This document shows, piece after piece, positions 11,037 through 23,208 of a stretch of DNA of 64,000 bases (positions are counted from its first letter, which is position 1; each line of letters opens with the position of its first letter). Where the stretch lies: contig JAJEKV010000313.1 in the NCBI GenBank assembly GCA_021234155.1, positions 1 through 64,000 on the forward strand, given 5' to 3'. The translations under genes were made by a program, and so were the position numbers. The notes under the pieces were generated by a model. It did not search any database. It saw nothing but the letters and a program-made list of their open reading frames with translations, and had not been told where the DNA came from. This DNA is from Isoetes taiwanensis. Its lineage: Eukaryota > Streptophyta > Lycopodiopsida > Isoetales > Isoetaceae.

Positions 11037-12305
11037 TAGGAGAACCCTAACTTGCCCATTTTCGTTTCTAGGGTTTTAGAACTCTGTTTTTTTCGCCTCA
11101 ACGGCCAAAACCGCCTCCAGACTTCACCGAGGAGGATTGCAACGTTAGTTTCCCTTGATTCAAGCGTTTCAGCCAGGATGGTCGAATTTCAGTCGAGGAG
11201 GAACTCAAGGATCGAGGTATTTAGGCAATTTAGTAGTCTAAACCCCATTTTGCCCATCGAATCGAAGAGGTTTAGCCTCTTAAATTGCCCATAGCAGCCC
11301 TCTAGATCTCTAGATAGCAGATTCTAACTAAAGAACCTAACTCTATGATGTAGATTAGATCTAGTTCTTTAGTTCTCTGTGAAGTATATGTATGATGTAT
11401 CTCTATGAACTCCTTGTATTGGGAAGGGGGGTAGAGACTTCAAGCTTGGTAGTAGATGCTCCTAGAGTAGCCTCTCTAGCACACCGTAGATTCGCCTGTG
11501 CACAAGAGCCACAGGGATGTGGGTGAAGGGGCGGACCGGCCGAAGAAGGAGGTTCATGTCGACTCTTGAGCGATCCCTCCGGTGTGTAAAGCCTACAGGG
11601 GGATCATTGTGACTAGGTCCAATGGCTTGCCTGCTAGCGTGTGGGCAAGGCATGGGCTCCACACCGTGAAGTGGTGTTCACTTTCCAAAGGTTGTCCGGG
11701 ATCACGGGCAAAGGGCCCTCCTAGTCACCTTGAGTCAGCATGTAGATCTGCGGAGGGAGTGATCCTACACCCTTATTCCGAATCGGGAGGATGAGCCCGG
11801 TGAGTAGCCCCTTTTGGCTATGCATCCGTGCGGAACTCTACGGTCGATTCGACACTTTTGAACCACTCATAAAAGTGTGCCATGTGAGGGCGGATGGAGT
11901 GGACAACCCTAAGCCATGTTCATATGCCGGCCAAATCCATTGCCATGAATTGCATGCGCAATGAACTGGAGACCCAAGCCGTCGGTCATCCCTTTGAGTC
12001 CGAGCCTTGGGTAGGATTCCCTATGTGATGTCTTTGATCTTTGTCTATGCTTGAATAGGTGGAGGACCATCCTTCGTGATGGTCATATGATGTTGATGTA
12101 TGTGCTCTTGACATGTATGTTTACGCTTAGCGCCTAGGTAGGCCCCGAGGGAGGCGGGCGCAATGCCCTTCCACTCTTCCCACTGGAACCCGGCCACGGT
12201 TTGCGGTGTCATGTGGAGGGCCCTGTATTAGCATGGAGCTGGTATGGGGATGAACTCTGTTTGTATATGGTGAGGGCAATCAGATATGAGTAGGGGCGTC
12301 CGCGG

Positions 12306-12317
12306 TGGTATCGAGCA
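12306..12317 (+). promoter_or_regulatory. Primer-binding site of the LARD
   Basis: TGGTATCGAGCA lies 2-3 bases after the left LTR. It matches the plant initiator-Met tRNA complement TGGTATCAGAGC apart from one lost base. It fixes the left LTR as the 5' LTR. Confidence 0.7.
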
Positions 12318-12505
12318 ATGTTCTTGGAGACCAAGAGCAAAGTAATCCACCATGCTCCCAAAGTAGTACTAACTTGATAGGATCCTCAAACCCTCGAGTA
12401 GGGAAATTTTTTCCAGGGGGTAGAGCTAGTAATTATCTAAGATTAGGATAATTAGAGAACATAGACACTTAAGAGATCCTACTAAATTTCAGGCACTCTT
12501 GGCCA

Positions 12506-13617
12506 ATGACTCCAAGAGTGCGCCAGAGCATGTTAGGTTCAGACCTAATGGCCTCTCACAACTCTTAGAGTAGTCACCCCATATGAACCCTAGAACTTGG
12601 CCTTAGGAACTCCAAATGGTAAAATAAAAGATGAAATCCCAATCAAAAAGCTCAAAATAGCTAGAATTATATGTTAAAACGTCGAAAAACATTAAGTACA
12701 AGTCACTTTTGGAACAATGACTCTAAGAGTGCTTGTAGTATAGTTAGGTCCCGACCTAACCCCCTCCTCAGCGCACTCTTAGAGTCATCCCTAAAAGTGA
12801 CCTCAAAAATTGATCATAACTTACTCCAAATGGTAAAGGTAATAATAGAATCTTGTTTATAATGATTAAATTAGTGGGAAACGCATGTTAAATTGTGAAA
12901 AGGGGATAAGTTTAGAGCGAGGAAAGGGACAACACCTCTAAGGGTGCGCGGGGGCATAGTTAGGTCTGGACCTAATACCCTCCTACCAAGATGCTTAGAG
13001 GGGGTCGAGAGAAAATAGTTGAAGAAGACCTAGCTTCGATTAGAGATATGGAGGATTTCATCAACAAACCAAGAAATTAAGCAAAAGGCGAGATGGAGGT
13101 GGTGCAACACTTGAAGACTCATTGGCGTGCACGCTCCACATAAAAGACACCGAGAGACATGAGGCTGGCGAAGTACATCAAGAGGACGGATAAATAGAAC
13201 ACAAAAGTCGCTTTTTGTAACTAATGAGGTTTATATGTGATGTATGAAAATTTGAATAATAAAGATATATAGTCGTTTAAAAATGTGTATTCATTAGGTG
13301 CAGATCGGAGCAAATGCGATATTTTGACCAACGACTCCAAGAGTCTTGCCAGAGCATAGTTAGGTCCCAACCTAACCCCCTCACAAGCACTCTTAGAGTC
13401 ATCCACCAAGCCAGGGGGGCCTTGATTAGCCCTACTTGCTCCAAGCGTAGTAATAAACAAAGAAACTTGCATCTAGGAAGAAAACTAATAGGAATTTACC
13501 CCTCCCAAAGTTCTTGGCATCCATTAGGCAGAGATAGGCCAATGACTCCAAGAGTGCGCCGGAGGCCACTTAGGTCCCAACCTAACACCCCCACCCGCGC
13601 ACTCTCGAGAGGCGTCC
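12506..13617 (+). repeat. Five hairpin-forming repeats in the LARD leader
   Basis: Copies lie at about 12506-12576, 12717-12788, 12931-13008, 13331-13403 and 13542-13617. Each has outer arms like ATGACTCTAAGAGTGC and its complement, and inner arms GTTAGGTC/GACCTAAC around a 2-base turn. In copy 2 both the 16-bp outer and the 8-bp inner arms pair perfectly. The others keep the inner pairing with worn outer arms. Spacing is about 140-330 bases. Position directly after the primer site suggests an RNA-level role such as dimerisation or packaging, which is inference. Confidence 0.8.
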
Positions 13618-16600
13618 AATTTTTTCAAACCCCATAACTTGAGCTACGAGAGCTCCAAATGCCTAAAATTTGTTGCGTTAGGACCGTTAGACAGCCTAGA
13701 ATCCATTTATGACCTCAAATTAGGATAGAAATGTCAAACCCCATCTCAAAATGACCAAAATTGCTCAAACCCTTGAATTGTTTTCCCAAACGTGGTTTGT
13801 TGTAAATAGAAGCATACCCCATTAGTAGCTCGCAAGTATTGATCTCGCTCGAAGCTGATGCTTACTCCTAGGTAGAAGTGCTCGGGAACACCCCCTTTGT
13901 TATAGTCATCTAGACCTTAGCATAGCAACCCAAGTCCAATCTGTTGGTACACCACCCTGCTTTCGAGCCAAAGGCATAAACCTTGACCTAATTATTGTCC
14001 TTCTAATAGAGTTTGACTTATATAGCCGCCACATTGACACTCCCTATTGCCGGGATACCTAGAAAGGAGCTAGAGCCTAGAGCTGCCCAAGTCATTCCAT
14101 GTGTAGAGATTGGACCCCCAAAACCAACTTTGCTAGGACCTTAGAGTATACCTCAAACACCATGAGGGCTTTGCAAAACAAACCCTCATTTCATGCCATA
14201 CCACACGGCCTAATGTCCATAGACTTGTAGATTAAAGAGATGTCTCAATAATCTTTCGCTCGAGCCATCTTGCTTGCTTATAGAGCCCAAAAGGTAGGGA
14301 GAGCCCTTCAAGTAGACCCTTAGACTCTAGGATATCGAGAGTTGCTTCGGAAGTCTGAGGGCGAGCCACGAGGCGAGCGAGGAGCAACTTCTTGAAGACA
14401 TCAAGGTCCCGGCCGATGTACAAAAGATAAGAAGAGGAGACCAAAAGGACCCAAGAGAGGGAAGCACAACGACAAACACCTCAACCGACAAGCGAGTAGA
14501 ACAGACACCACCGACCTATCATCAAATCTCCATCAAATGGGAAGAATATTGTAACCAACGGCACCAAGAATGTTCTAGATGTCAACCTCCGGCTACCCCG
14601 CCCACGAAGCTCACATCGAAAGAGGATCTCAACGCCTTCACCAACTCGGCCGCATTACGAGTTTCAAATGGAAGAACGCGAGACAACAAAAATACGTGTA
14701 CGTGGAAGATGTTAGGCATCGATGTCGCGTTAGCATCCACGAGCTAGGGCGGAGGGCATAATCTTGTCGGGGAGACAACTCATGGCGCATACGTGAGGCG
14801 TATAGAAACCGGAGGAAGATCACCACCGACCTTGGCCCAGCAGCTCAAAGCTTAACGCCAACAAAAGGAGTAACCAAGCTAGGCAACCACAAAGCACCTA
14901 AGGGCACCAAGATGAGCCTCCGGCTCCTTGCACCGGCGAGGAGAACTTTCATCGGTTCCAAAAAGGTAGGAGACCATGAGAGGGAGGAGACGATATCAAG
15001 GAATATTTCCGACTCGAAGGCCTCAGTATCACTCTAGGGGCAAGACCAAGGAGGAGAATATTCTCGCTCAAACAGAATTCGGGACCCGGAACACCTTTAA
15101 AACCAAAGGAAGGATGACTTTACTACGTCAAGGAGTGCAGGATTTCGAATGGTTAGGACCCAAAGGACGGAGGAGGCGACCTAGCCGGCCAGGGTAGAAA
15201 TCACATAAAGGCGACCACTGTATGAGCTACAGAAGTGCAATGGAGATGACCACACTTCCGGGTACAGGGAGAGCCACCTCGGAATGAAGCAAAGCCCAAG
15301 CAACAGGAGTCGACTTTCAGAAATTCAACCTGCTGGGAATGACAATGCTCCGCCACAGACCCACGATCTGAGCTTAGCGAAGACATTCAAGAATGCCCGC
15401 ATCGCGCAACAGCAGGTGACCCTACTAAGCTCGATCAATGGCACCCCCTTAATCAGCAATCTTGCAACAACAACAACCGCATGTAGGGGCGTGGAGGTTA
15501 CCGATTCCTCGCAATTTAACTAACATACACAACAAGGAGGAGCATCTTTTCAAGGGATCACATCGACGAACACTCTTCGCGAACTTGAGGTGATCAGCTC
15601 GGATCAGACATAAAGCTCAACAATAGTAGCAAGCATCTCAAGGAATCCCTGAGTCAACCCGAACTAAGAAGATGCAAAGAAACCCAAGAATCAAATGCGA
15701 TAGGAGGAAGGGAAAACCTAGAGGAGTATAAATAATTAGGTAGATCTTCGTAGTTGTTTTGCAAAAGTGGATGAATTAAAATCCCAATGTAAATGAATTA
15801 TATGTCTATTCAGATATCTAGGATGTCCACATATATAGTGGAGAAACATGGGTTTAAAGTCATGTTTTACTGGATTTAGCGCTTAGATCGTGAAGCTCCT
15901 TCACCCGACTACCAAAGGAGGAAGCAAGGAGGCACAACTATAGCCCAAGATCAAAATGGAAGAGCAACTACGAGGGAGAAACGACGAGAGGCCAAGCAAA
16001 CCTTCAACTCCAAACACTTGGGGAAATGCCCGCGTAAGACCGCCGCCCCCAATGTTAGAATAAGAGACAACAACCGATCATGTCAAGATCATCAACGCAA
16101 GCACCGAGGACATCGCTGTATGCAACACTACCTCTTGTAGCGTGGGGGCACTTGACTAACTTATGACATGAGTGGCCTCAACAATGGAAGGAGGAACACC
16201 TCACATCAACGAGCCAACTAAGAAGGCAACATCTCGACGACCATAATCCCACCTTGTGGTAATATAGGGTGATGCGCTATGACACGGTATTAGATGGAGA
16301 TGCACTACTTTAAAGGCACCGCCATGAGGAGACATGCCTCCAACAACCAGGTGGTGACGGCCGCGGTACTCCTACCAAGAATTAGAAGAGAAGAAGCCGA
16401 CCATATCTCCGAGCATGTGGCACGCCAAACGCCAAGGTAGAAGCATATTGACACCTTAACGACAAGGATAGCAACTGAAGCACCTTCGGCAAAAAGAGAG
16501 TTCAAGATAATAGCCAAGCTATTCAACGACAAGAGTATATCTAAAAGGCGGGTACTTCTTCAACTCAAGGGTCAAGATGTGCGATATAAGGATCCATCAT

Positions 16601-19320
16601 CCCGACAATATAGCCGGCAGGGAGGGAGAGCCATGATGCTTTACTTGCAGGAGAGACCGACATGCATAGAGGGACAAAAGTGAACAGAATTTTGGAGAAG
16701 TGCTAGCAACCGACTTCTTCCACGGAAGCTCCCTAGAGGCAACAAGAGGACCAAAACGAAAGAGCACAATCAAAGCCCTTTTGGGAGGGTACCTCAAGGC
16801 AAGAAGGCTGACATAGCACCGTGGAACGTGTTAACGCCCAAGCCATGCGATCCCGGGGATCAAACGAGGAAGTTTGGAAGCTCGATGGAGAACCAACTAG
16901 GTGAGGCGAGCCGATGACTTGCACGCTGCCTGCATGCAACTTGGTGAACCCAAGGATGAACGATTCAAAAGAACAACTGCCGAAGAGAACAACCCGCAGG
17001 AGTATAGCCAAAGGAATCGCCTGACCTCAAGACTTTTCCAAATAGCTTCAAGTATCATGAAGGGGGGGGAACAATTATTGCCTCGAGAACAGGATCAAGA
17101 AGCGGTCGAAATGCCTGAGCATCAACGACAAGCACACCTTAGTTAGAATGTGATGCAAAGCGGTTGTGCCATAGGCACAAACGTCTGAGAGGCCCAAGTA
17201 TTTCAACAAGTTACCGGGGTATGAGCTGGACGTACAAATAGGAGGATATAGATCGTCAACACCATTGCACAGGAGGAACACCCATGACATTGCCAAGGGA
17301 GTAGGTGCGCAACTCGAAGGGAGGCACAAGGGAGACCTAATAGCTCTAGTAGTATAATTGTAATTATGTAAGCTATATGTTTTGCATGTATAGTTCCTTG
17401 TTATTCCTTCCCTCCCATAGCGTAACAGATCAAAGGAAGAGATGTTATACAAGTTGCGGGGTGAAGCAATCAACATAAATCAACACTCTTGCAACCTTCG
17501 GACGTATGAGGCATCGATGGAGTCAGAAGAAACAATATCGGATAATCGAATTGCCCTTTGCCGCCAAGACAAAGAGTTCAAGATGAAAGATCTCTTTCAA
17601 CGGGCGCCACCTTCAGGCTTTTGAAAAAAGCGGCATGGAAGATTTCAAGTGATCAACACGCCATCAAAGCCACCGGCAATGAGAGGCTCCTAGCCGAACA
17701 AACGTCAACCTCTACTTCAAAGAGCGACCCATCGTCAAAGGAGGGAAGTATCGGCGACTTCGGAAGAACGTTACCTTGCTCCTTCAAGCAGTAACGGCCC
17801 GGATGAGCTTCTAGCAAGCTCAAAGATCTAAGGCCACGCGGGGCCTAGTAGGTTAAATGTATGGATGGTAACATCCATATTGGGATTAGAAGGCATTTCG
17901 GATATTCTTTGAAGGATTGCCCCAATATTGAGCTAAGCGTCAAGATTGGGAAGGAAATGCATAGGGAGTAACTATAATTATACGATTGTTATTTCCAGGA
18001 CATCCAATGTATTGAAACCACTTGGTGAGATTGATCTCCTCACTAAGAAGGAATCATTACTGTGATAATTGTTGACCATGTATAAATCTAGTATCTCCTA
18101 AAAAAGAATAATCCAATTGAAAGAAAAGAAGTAATCTAACAAGTCCCGCCAACTTGTTACGATGACATCAATTGATTGGTAGGAATATTCCAAGAGTTTA
18201 AATAACTAAGAAAGGGGAATCTCTAGAATAATAAAATAATAGTACATGCAAGGTACATCTAAAATAAGAATTATAGTAATCAAATAGTCTTTTGAGACAA
18301 AAGGAATTGTCATGATGACAAAACCTTCGGTTTAGAATCGCTCTAACTAAGTAGGTAACCCGTAACTATATTGAAATAAATGATAACATAATATGTGCAT
18401 CCATCTTAGATGGTTATATATGTTAGCTAAGGCTAGTAAATTAATGTGCTAAGTAAGAAGCATATAACCTCTTAAGGGAGAGAATAGATATGACGTTGTG
18501 TGCAATGTCATTGAAGGGGTGCAGGACCATTTTTTCGAAGAAAGTGGGAGGGCTCAATCTTATGATTGAACGCATTTGCAAAATTGACCGACCATCTAGA
18601 ATAGAGTTCTTTCCGCAATGGCGGGTTTAATAGAGCGTAAGATAGATAGATAGATAGCTCAGAGGCCTTCAACGGCAGACCGAATTTAGTAGCTTAACTA
18701 CACCAATGAAGTGGAGCAAAACTATGGGAGCAATGAACCACCAAGTCACCTCCAAACTACTCGAACTGCTCCAATGAGTGGATGTTCTAGCCTTAGGTAA
18801 GGTATGCACATGTATTATAAGCTTTAATGTGTCTTATTGATAAGTTAAATATAGATCCTAATAACTGCATAGAAATTGTTGCATGTATATGTATCATAGG
18901 GAAATAAGTTAAATAACAACGATAATGTGAGGTAGCATGTTAATTAATCCTTCGCAAGGACGCAATTCCTTCCAAGGATAGCTATATGACCCTGGGGCCT
19001 TATAAATATAGATAGAAAATAGAATTGGATATACTTAAGTATATCTTAGGGATATAGTTCCAAGGGTAACGAGGACCCAAGGAAGAGAATAAGAAGCACA
19101 TCTAATTCTTGTGTATGATAATTAAAACCTTGTCTATGTAACAATAGGTCGAAAGTAGGGTTATTGTTTAAATAATCGCGATCTAAAAATCGTTAAATAT
19201 TGCAAAGCTTAGAGTAAATTTAATTGTACTATCGGAAGTAATATATCCAATACTATGATAATGTTAATTCATAAATATTACCTTAGGGTAATTATGTTAA
19301 TCACATGCATTAAGGGAGCC
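13618..19320 (+). other. LARD interior without coding content
   Basis: No gag, protease, RT or integrase motif was found in any frame. Open frames are short, overlap on both strands and show no family resemblance. A small GATA repeat occurs near 18641-18656. From about 17.9 kb the sequence becomes AT-rich. Confidence 0.6.

Positions 19321-19348
<28 letters not shown>
19321..19348 (+). repeat. 28-bp A tract bracketed by GAGCC/GGCTC
   Basis: An uninterrupted A run is preceded by GGGAGCC and followed by TTTGGCTCGGG, so the flanks are complementary. It might be a retroposon tail inside the LARD, but no body with target duplications was delimited. Confidence 0.6.
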
Positions 19349-19352
<4 letters not shown>

Positions 19353-19916
19353 GCTCGGGCATGTCGATTTGTGTTTAGATTAGTTTCATGTGTAGTTAAG
19401 ATTAATCAGGCGATGCAACCTATGCTTGGTATGGATTGCATGCGTTGTTACCGATGATGAGACCACTACGGTGATCTCTAGGGCGGTGTAATGTCAATGT
19501 AGGCATGACCAAGTTCACCGACGAGTGGAAGGTAGATTAGAAAGTCTACCGTCCCATCTAAGTAGATGACCCGAGAGAAAGGAGGTCATTGCGAATGCAT
19601 TGATAGGAAAGGCACCTTTAGCCCCATATATGCTTTGATAGGAGGAATCTATCCTTCACGCCCCCCACGCGGGAAGGATATCCTCCACGCTGGGCAACTA
19701 GAGGTGTAGGCATGAGCGGCATATAGGCATATAGGCGCTGTCTCCACGGCCATAATGGAAGATCCACCCTCTTCCTACGCCGGGAGATTAGCCATGCATC
19801 CATGTAGATAGGTGGGGTGGTCACCATATAACCAAAATTTTTGTAATAATTAATAATAGGTAGTGTCGACACAGCCAATAGAGCTCAGGAGGGCAAGGAG
19901 GTCGAACTACGAAGGC

Positions 19917-20290
19917 TTGCAACACAAATTTTGTTATAATGTGTTGCAAGGGATGAAGGGTACCTTAGAAGTGTAAATTTTGTATGAAATTGATAAACTT
20001 TGATAAACTTAAATGTTGTATTAAGTAAGGTTAATAATTATCTTTGCGTGGATTAAGTTATGATGTGATAAGTTAATAGGATATCCAAATAGTAATGTCT
20101 TAAACATTACCTTAGAGTAATTCTAATAATTAAGATAGTAAGTATGTAATTATAGATATTGTAAAATTAATGCGGATTTTTAAGGTGTTGAAGACCGCAA
20201 CACAAATTTTGTTGGAATGTGTTGCAAGGAATGAAGAGTACCTTAAATAATAATTGTATATGAAAGTGTTAAATTGTGATAAACTAAATG
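19917..20290 (+). repeat. Duplicated AT-rich unit with GCAACACA hairpin
   Basis: Two units (about 19917-20010 and 20196-20290, some 278 bases apart) share GCAACACAAATTTTGTT, then TGTGTTGCAAGG, GTACCTTA and GATAAACT...AATGTTG. GCAACACA and TGTGTTGC pair as an 8-bp stem in both. Confidence 0.65.
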
Positions 20291-20518
20291 TTGTGATAAT
20301 AGAAACTAATAAGTACCTTATTTTAGTAGAAGTTCACTTAATTGACAACTTATTTGATAATGTAATGGCTTAATAATGATTTAAAATATTATCTTAAGGT
20401 AATCGTAATAAATGTGTAAGTATTATAGTAGTATATCATTATGCATCGGGTTGATTGCGGGTTAGGAAGATTCCAAGGTGGGAGAACCACGATGCCGCTT
20501 GGACAAAGCATCATTTTC

Positions 20519-20531
20519 AAGGTGGGGAGAA
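20519..20531 (+). promoter_or_regulatory. Polypurine tract of the LARD
   Basis: AAGGTGGGGAGAA immediately precedes the right LTR and would prime plus-strand synthesis. A close variant, CAAGGTGGGAGAA, occurs upstream at 20474-20486, so the tract may have been duplicated. Confidence 0.7.
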
Positions 20532-22117
20532 TGTGGCGTTCGGCCACAAGATACGCTCCCGGGGCGTATATTGTCCACGTCCGCCGCATACACGCCACCC
20601 GACCGACATTATACGCCAACGTGTAGCCAAGTGGGCCATACCCATAGGTGCAATTAATGTGCACATTTTCCAATGTACACATTCATTAATGTGCACACAT
20701 TTCCATGTGAGCACATTTGGGTGCACACATTTCCATGTGGGCACATTTGGCCACCTAGCCCTTAAAGGCAAGTGGGTTTTTTCCCAATTATCCCACATGC
20801 CTAAAGGGGATAATTGGAAACCCTAGCCAACCCCTTGTCTATTTAAGTAGGGAGAACCCTAACTTGCCCATTTTCGTTTCTAGGGTTTTAGAACTCTCGC
20901 TTTTGTCGCCTCAAGCCAAAACCGCCCTCGAACTTCTACGCCGAGAGGATTGCAACGCTAGTTTCCCTTGATTCAAAGCGTTTTGCCGGGATGGTCGAGC
21001 TCAGTCGGGGAGGAGGAACTCAAGGATCAATTATTTAGGCAATTTAGTAGTCTAAACCCCATTTTGACCATCTAATCGAGAGGGTTTAGCCTCTTAAATT
21101 GCCCATAGCAGCCCTCTAGATCTCTAGATAAGCAGATTCTAACCAAAGAACCTAACTCTATGATGTAGATTAGATCTAGTTCTTTAGTTCTCTGTGGAAG
21201 TATATGTATGATGTATCTCTATGAACTCCTTGTATTGGGAAGGGGTAGAGACTTCAAGCTTGGTAGTAGATGCTCCTAGAGTAGCCTCTCTAGCACACCT
21301 TGTAGATCTCGCCCCAGGCACAAGAGCCACAAGGGATGTGGGTGAAGGGCCGACCGGCCGAGAAGGAGGTTCATGTCCGACTCTTGAACCATCCTCCGGT
21401 GTGTAAAGCCTCACCAGGGATCATTGTGACTAGGTCCAATGGCTTGCCACCGCGTGTGGGCAAGGCATGGGCTCGACACCCTGAAGTGGTGTTCACTTTC
21501 CAGTGGGTTGGTCCGAATACTGGGCAAGGCCCTCTAGTCACCTTGAGTCAAGATGTAGATCTCTCGAGGGAGTGATCCCTACCGCCCCATCGGAATCGGG
21601 AGGATGAGCCCGTGAGTAGCCCTTTTGGCTATGCATCCGTGGCGGGTCTGGTCAAAGTCCCCGAAGACTTTTCACCACTCGCAAAGTGTGCACGGGGAGG
21701 GGCGATGGAGTGGACAACCCTAAGCCATGTTCATATGCCAGCCAAATCCATTGCCATGAATTTCATGCCGCGAATGAACTCGGAGACCCAAGCCGCCGGC
21801 CATCCCTTTGAGTCCGAGCCTTGGGTAGGATTCCTATGTGATGTGCCGATCTTTGTCTATGCGGAGATATGTGGAGGACCATCCTTCGTGATGGTCATAT
21901 GATGTTGATGTATGTGCTCCGACATGTATGTTTACGCTTCAGCCTAGGTAGGCCCTGAGGGAGACGGGGCGCAATGACCCTTCCACTCTTCCCAATGGAA
22001 CCCGCCACGCGTTGTAATTGTGTCATGGAGGGCCCTCAGATAGCATGGAGCCTGGTATGGGGATGAACTCCTGTTTGTATATGGTGAGGGCACCGTATAT
22101 GAGTAGGGGACGTCACA
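20532..22117 (+). repeat. 3' LTR of the LARD
   Basis: Starts TGTGGCGTTCGG after the polypurine tract and ends GGGGACGTCACA. It is followed by the target duplication ATCAA at 22118-22122. TATA-like TATTTAAG and the 30-bp repeats are kept. Confidence 0.9.
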
Positions 22118-22122
22118 ATCAA

Positions 22123-23208
22123 ACAAACACTATACTCTCTTTAGACCCTAATGAGAAGGCACAATTCTCAAAAAGCCAATTGTTTTTCATGTTAGAATTG
22201 CTTAAATCATTGTGCTCAAAGATATTGCAAGTCATACATGGTCTTTTTATCATGATGAACCAGTCACTAAAAAATGATTTTATCAAGGAAAATAGTCAAT
22301 TGGTTTTAACTGGTTTGCTGAAATTTCTACAGGACCAAACTCCAGCCCTAATGTTTACCTCGGAAGAGCTTCATGAGCAGCAAACACATGCCTTAACAGT
22401 TGATTATGCTGAACTAGTTGTGGAGGTCGTGTTGGCCAAGCAATCCTTCTTTGAACGGAAGCAAGAGCTTTTCACTTATCAGTAACAACTTTTTAATGAC
22501 ATGCTCACTGAGCTACAGGAACAAACCCAAGCTGCAACTGATTTGGAGGCTCAAATCACAAGGGTTCAGCACCAAAATACTGAGTTCCAACTAGAAATTC
22601 AGGAAAAAGCAAACCAGTATAAGTTGTTATTGCAAAAATATGATATTTTGACATTGGAACACTTCAATCTACAAAAGCAAAAAGCTTCGGATGGTCAGAT
22701 GAACTTTAAAAAGCAGAAACAGATGCTTAAGGAGCAAACAAAGTTGTTGATCCAAAAGTTACAGAATTTGACTCAAAAAAACAGAAATCTTACACAAGAA
22801 CTTGCTACCAAACATGAAGCTTTAGCAAGTCATCAAGATGCAGATCCAAAAGAGCCACAAAAGGTATTGAATTATGAATTTTTATCCTTACCACCATATA
22901 AGGAAGCTACCACAGATTCATGGAGACAAGAATTATTGCAAGAGCCGGAAACTCATCAGAACTTTGTGCAGGCATCTAAGTTGGTACAGAAATCAGTAAA
23001 TTTTGATCCCAGGTATACGCGAAGAATGGATTGGCGAGTAACAGAGCAGCAAAACGTTTACAATTGGGCTGTCATACCAGGTGCTTCATGGGAAACTCAA
23101 AAACATACAGTGGAAAATTTGAAACTCTTCATTCAAACTGCTCAATACAGCCCGGACTATACCATCTACAAGCAAGCAATCTATTCAAAAGTCGTGCACT
23201 ATTCTTGA
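22123..23208 (+). pseudogene. Post-integrase ORF, 3' part: coiled-coil protein
   Basis: This frame continues the one cut at 10715. It starts TNTILSLDPNEKAQ and runs to a TGA at 23206-23208, with one internal TAA at 22483-22485 after KQELFTYQ. From about 22,500 to 22,850 it is rich in Gln, Leu, Lys and Glu (QEQTQAATDLEAQITRVQHQ), which predicts a long coiled coil. The C-terminal part has aromatic residues (RMDWRVTEQQNVYNWAVIPG). No zinc knuckle, transmembrane segment or catalytic motif is visible. Possible roles are a relocated gag-like structural protein or an accessory protein. The family is not recognised. Confidence 0.6.

Larger units (their letters stand above)
10716..12303 (+). repeat. 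5' LTR of the LARD
   Basis: Near-colinear with 20532-22117. It holds a U3 repeat of 30-bp units, a TATA-like TATTTAAG near 11029-11036, and the 3' end GGGGCGTC just before the primer site. Its terminal bases are worn compared with the right LTR. Open frames inside it are also present in the other LTR but have no known similarity. Confidence 0.9.
10716..22117 (+). mobile_element. 11.4-kb non-coding LTR retrotransposon (LARD-like)
   Basis: Two direct LTRs (10716-12303 and 20532-22117) begin TGTGACGT/TGTGGCGT and, in the right copy, end ACGTCACA. A primer-binding-like TGGTATCGAGCA follows the left LTR and a polypurine tract precedes the right one. ATCAA flanks both ends (10711-10715 and 22118-22122), an exact 5-bp duplication. 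The 8.2-kb interior has no recognisable gag or pol. This matches the definition of a large retrotransposon derivative, which would rely on proteins supplied by another element. It was placed inside the post-integrase ORF of an older gypsy element, in the same orientation. The LTRs differ by many substitutions and small indels, so the insertion is not recent. Confidence 0.9.

Noticed and set aside
6389-12303. A gypsy element ending in its own 3' LTR at 10.7-12.3 kb
   Set aside because: The LTR pair has its own PBS and PPT facing inward and an exact ATCAA duplication, and the gypsy ORF resumes in frame after 22122.
12506-13617. CRISPR-like array
   Set aside because: Units are unevenly spaced, diverged and palindromic, in plant nuclear DNA inside an LTR element; no cas genes.
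15786-15840. Promoter or gene near AT-rich blocks in the LARD interior
   Set aside because: Only generic AT-rich sequence; nothing beyond composition supports it.
13314-17800. Several 60-130-codon ORFs in the LARD interior
   Set aside because: Short, overlapping on both strands and without known motifs; consistent with chance in GC-richer non-coding DNA.
22123-23208. Envelope-like protein of the gypsy element
   Set aside because: Position fits, but there is no signal peptide, transmembrane segment or cysteine pattern; it is coiled-coil and Gln-rich.
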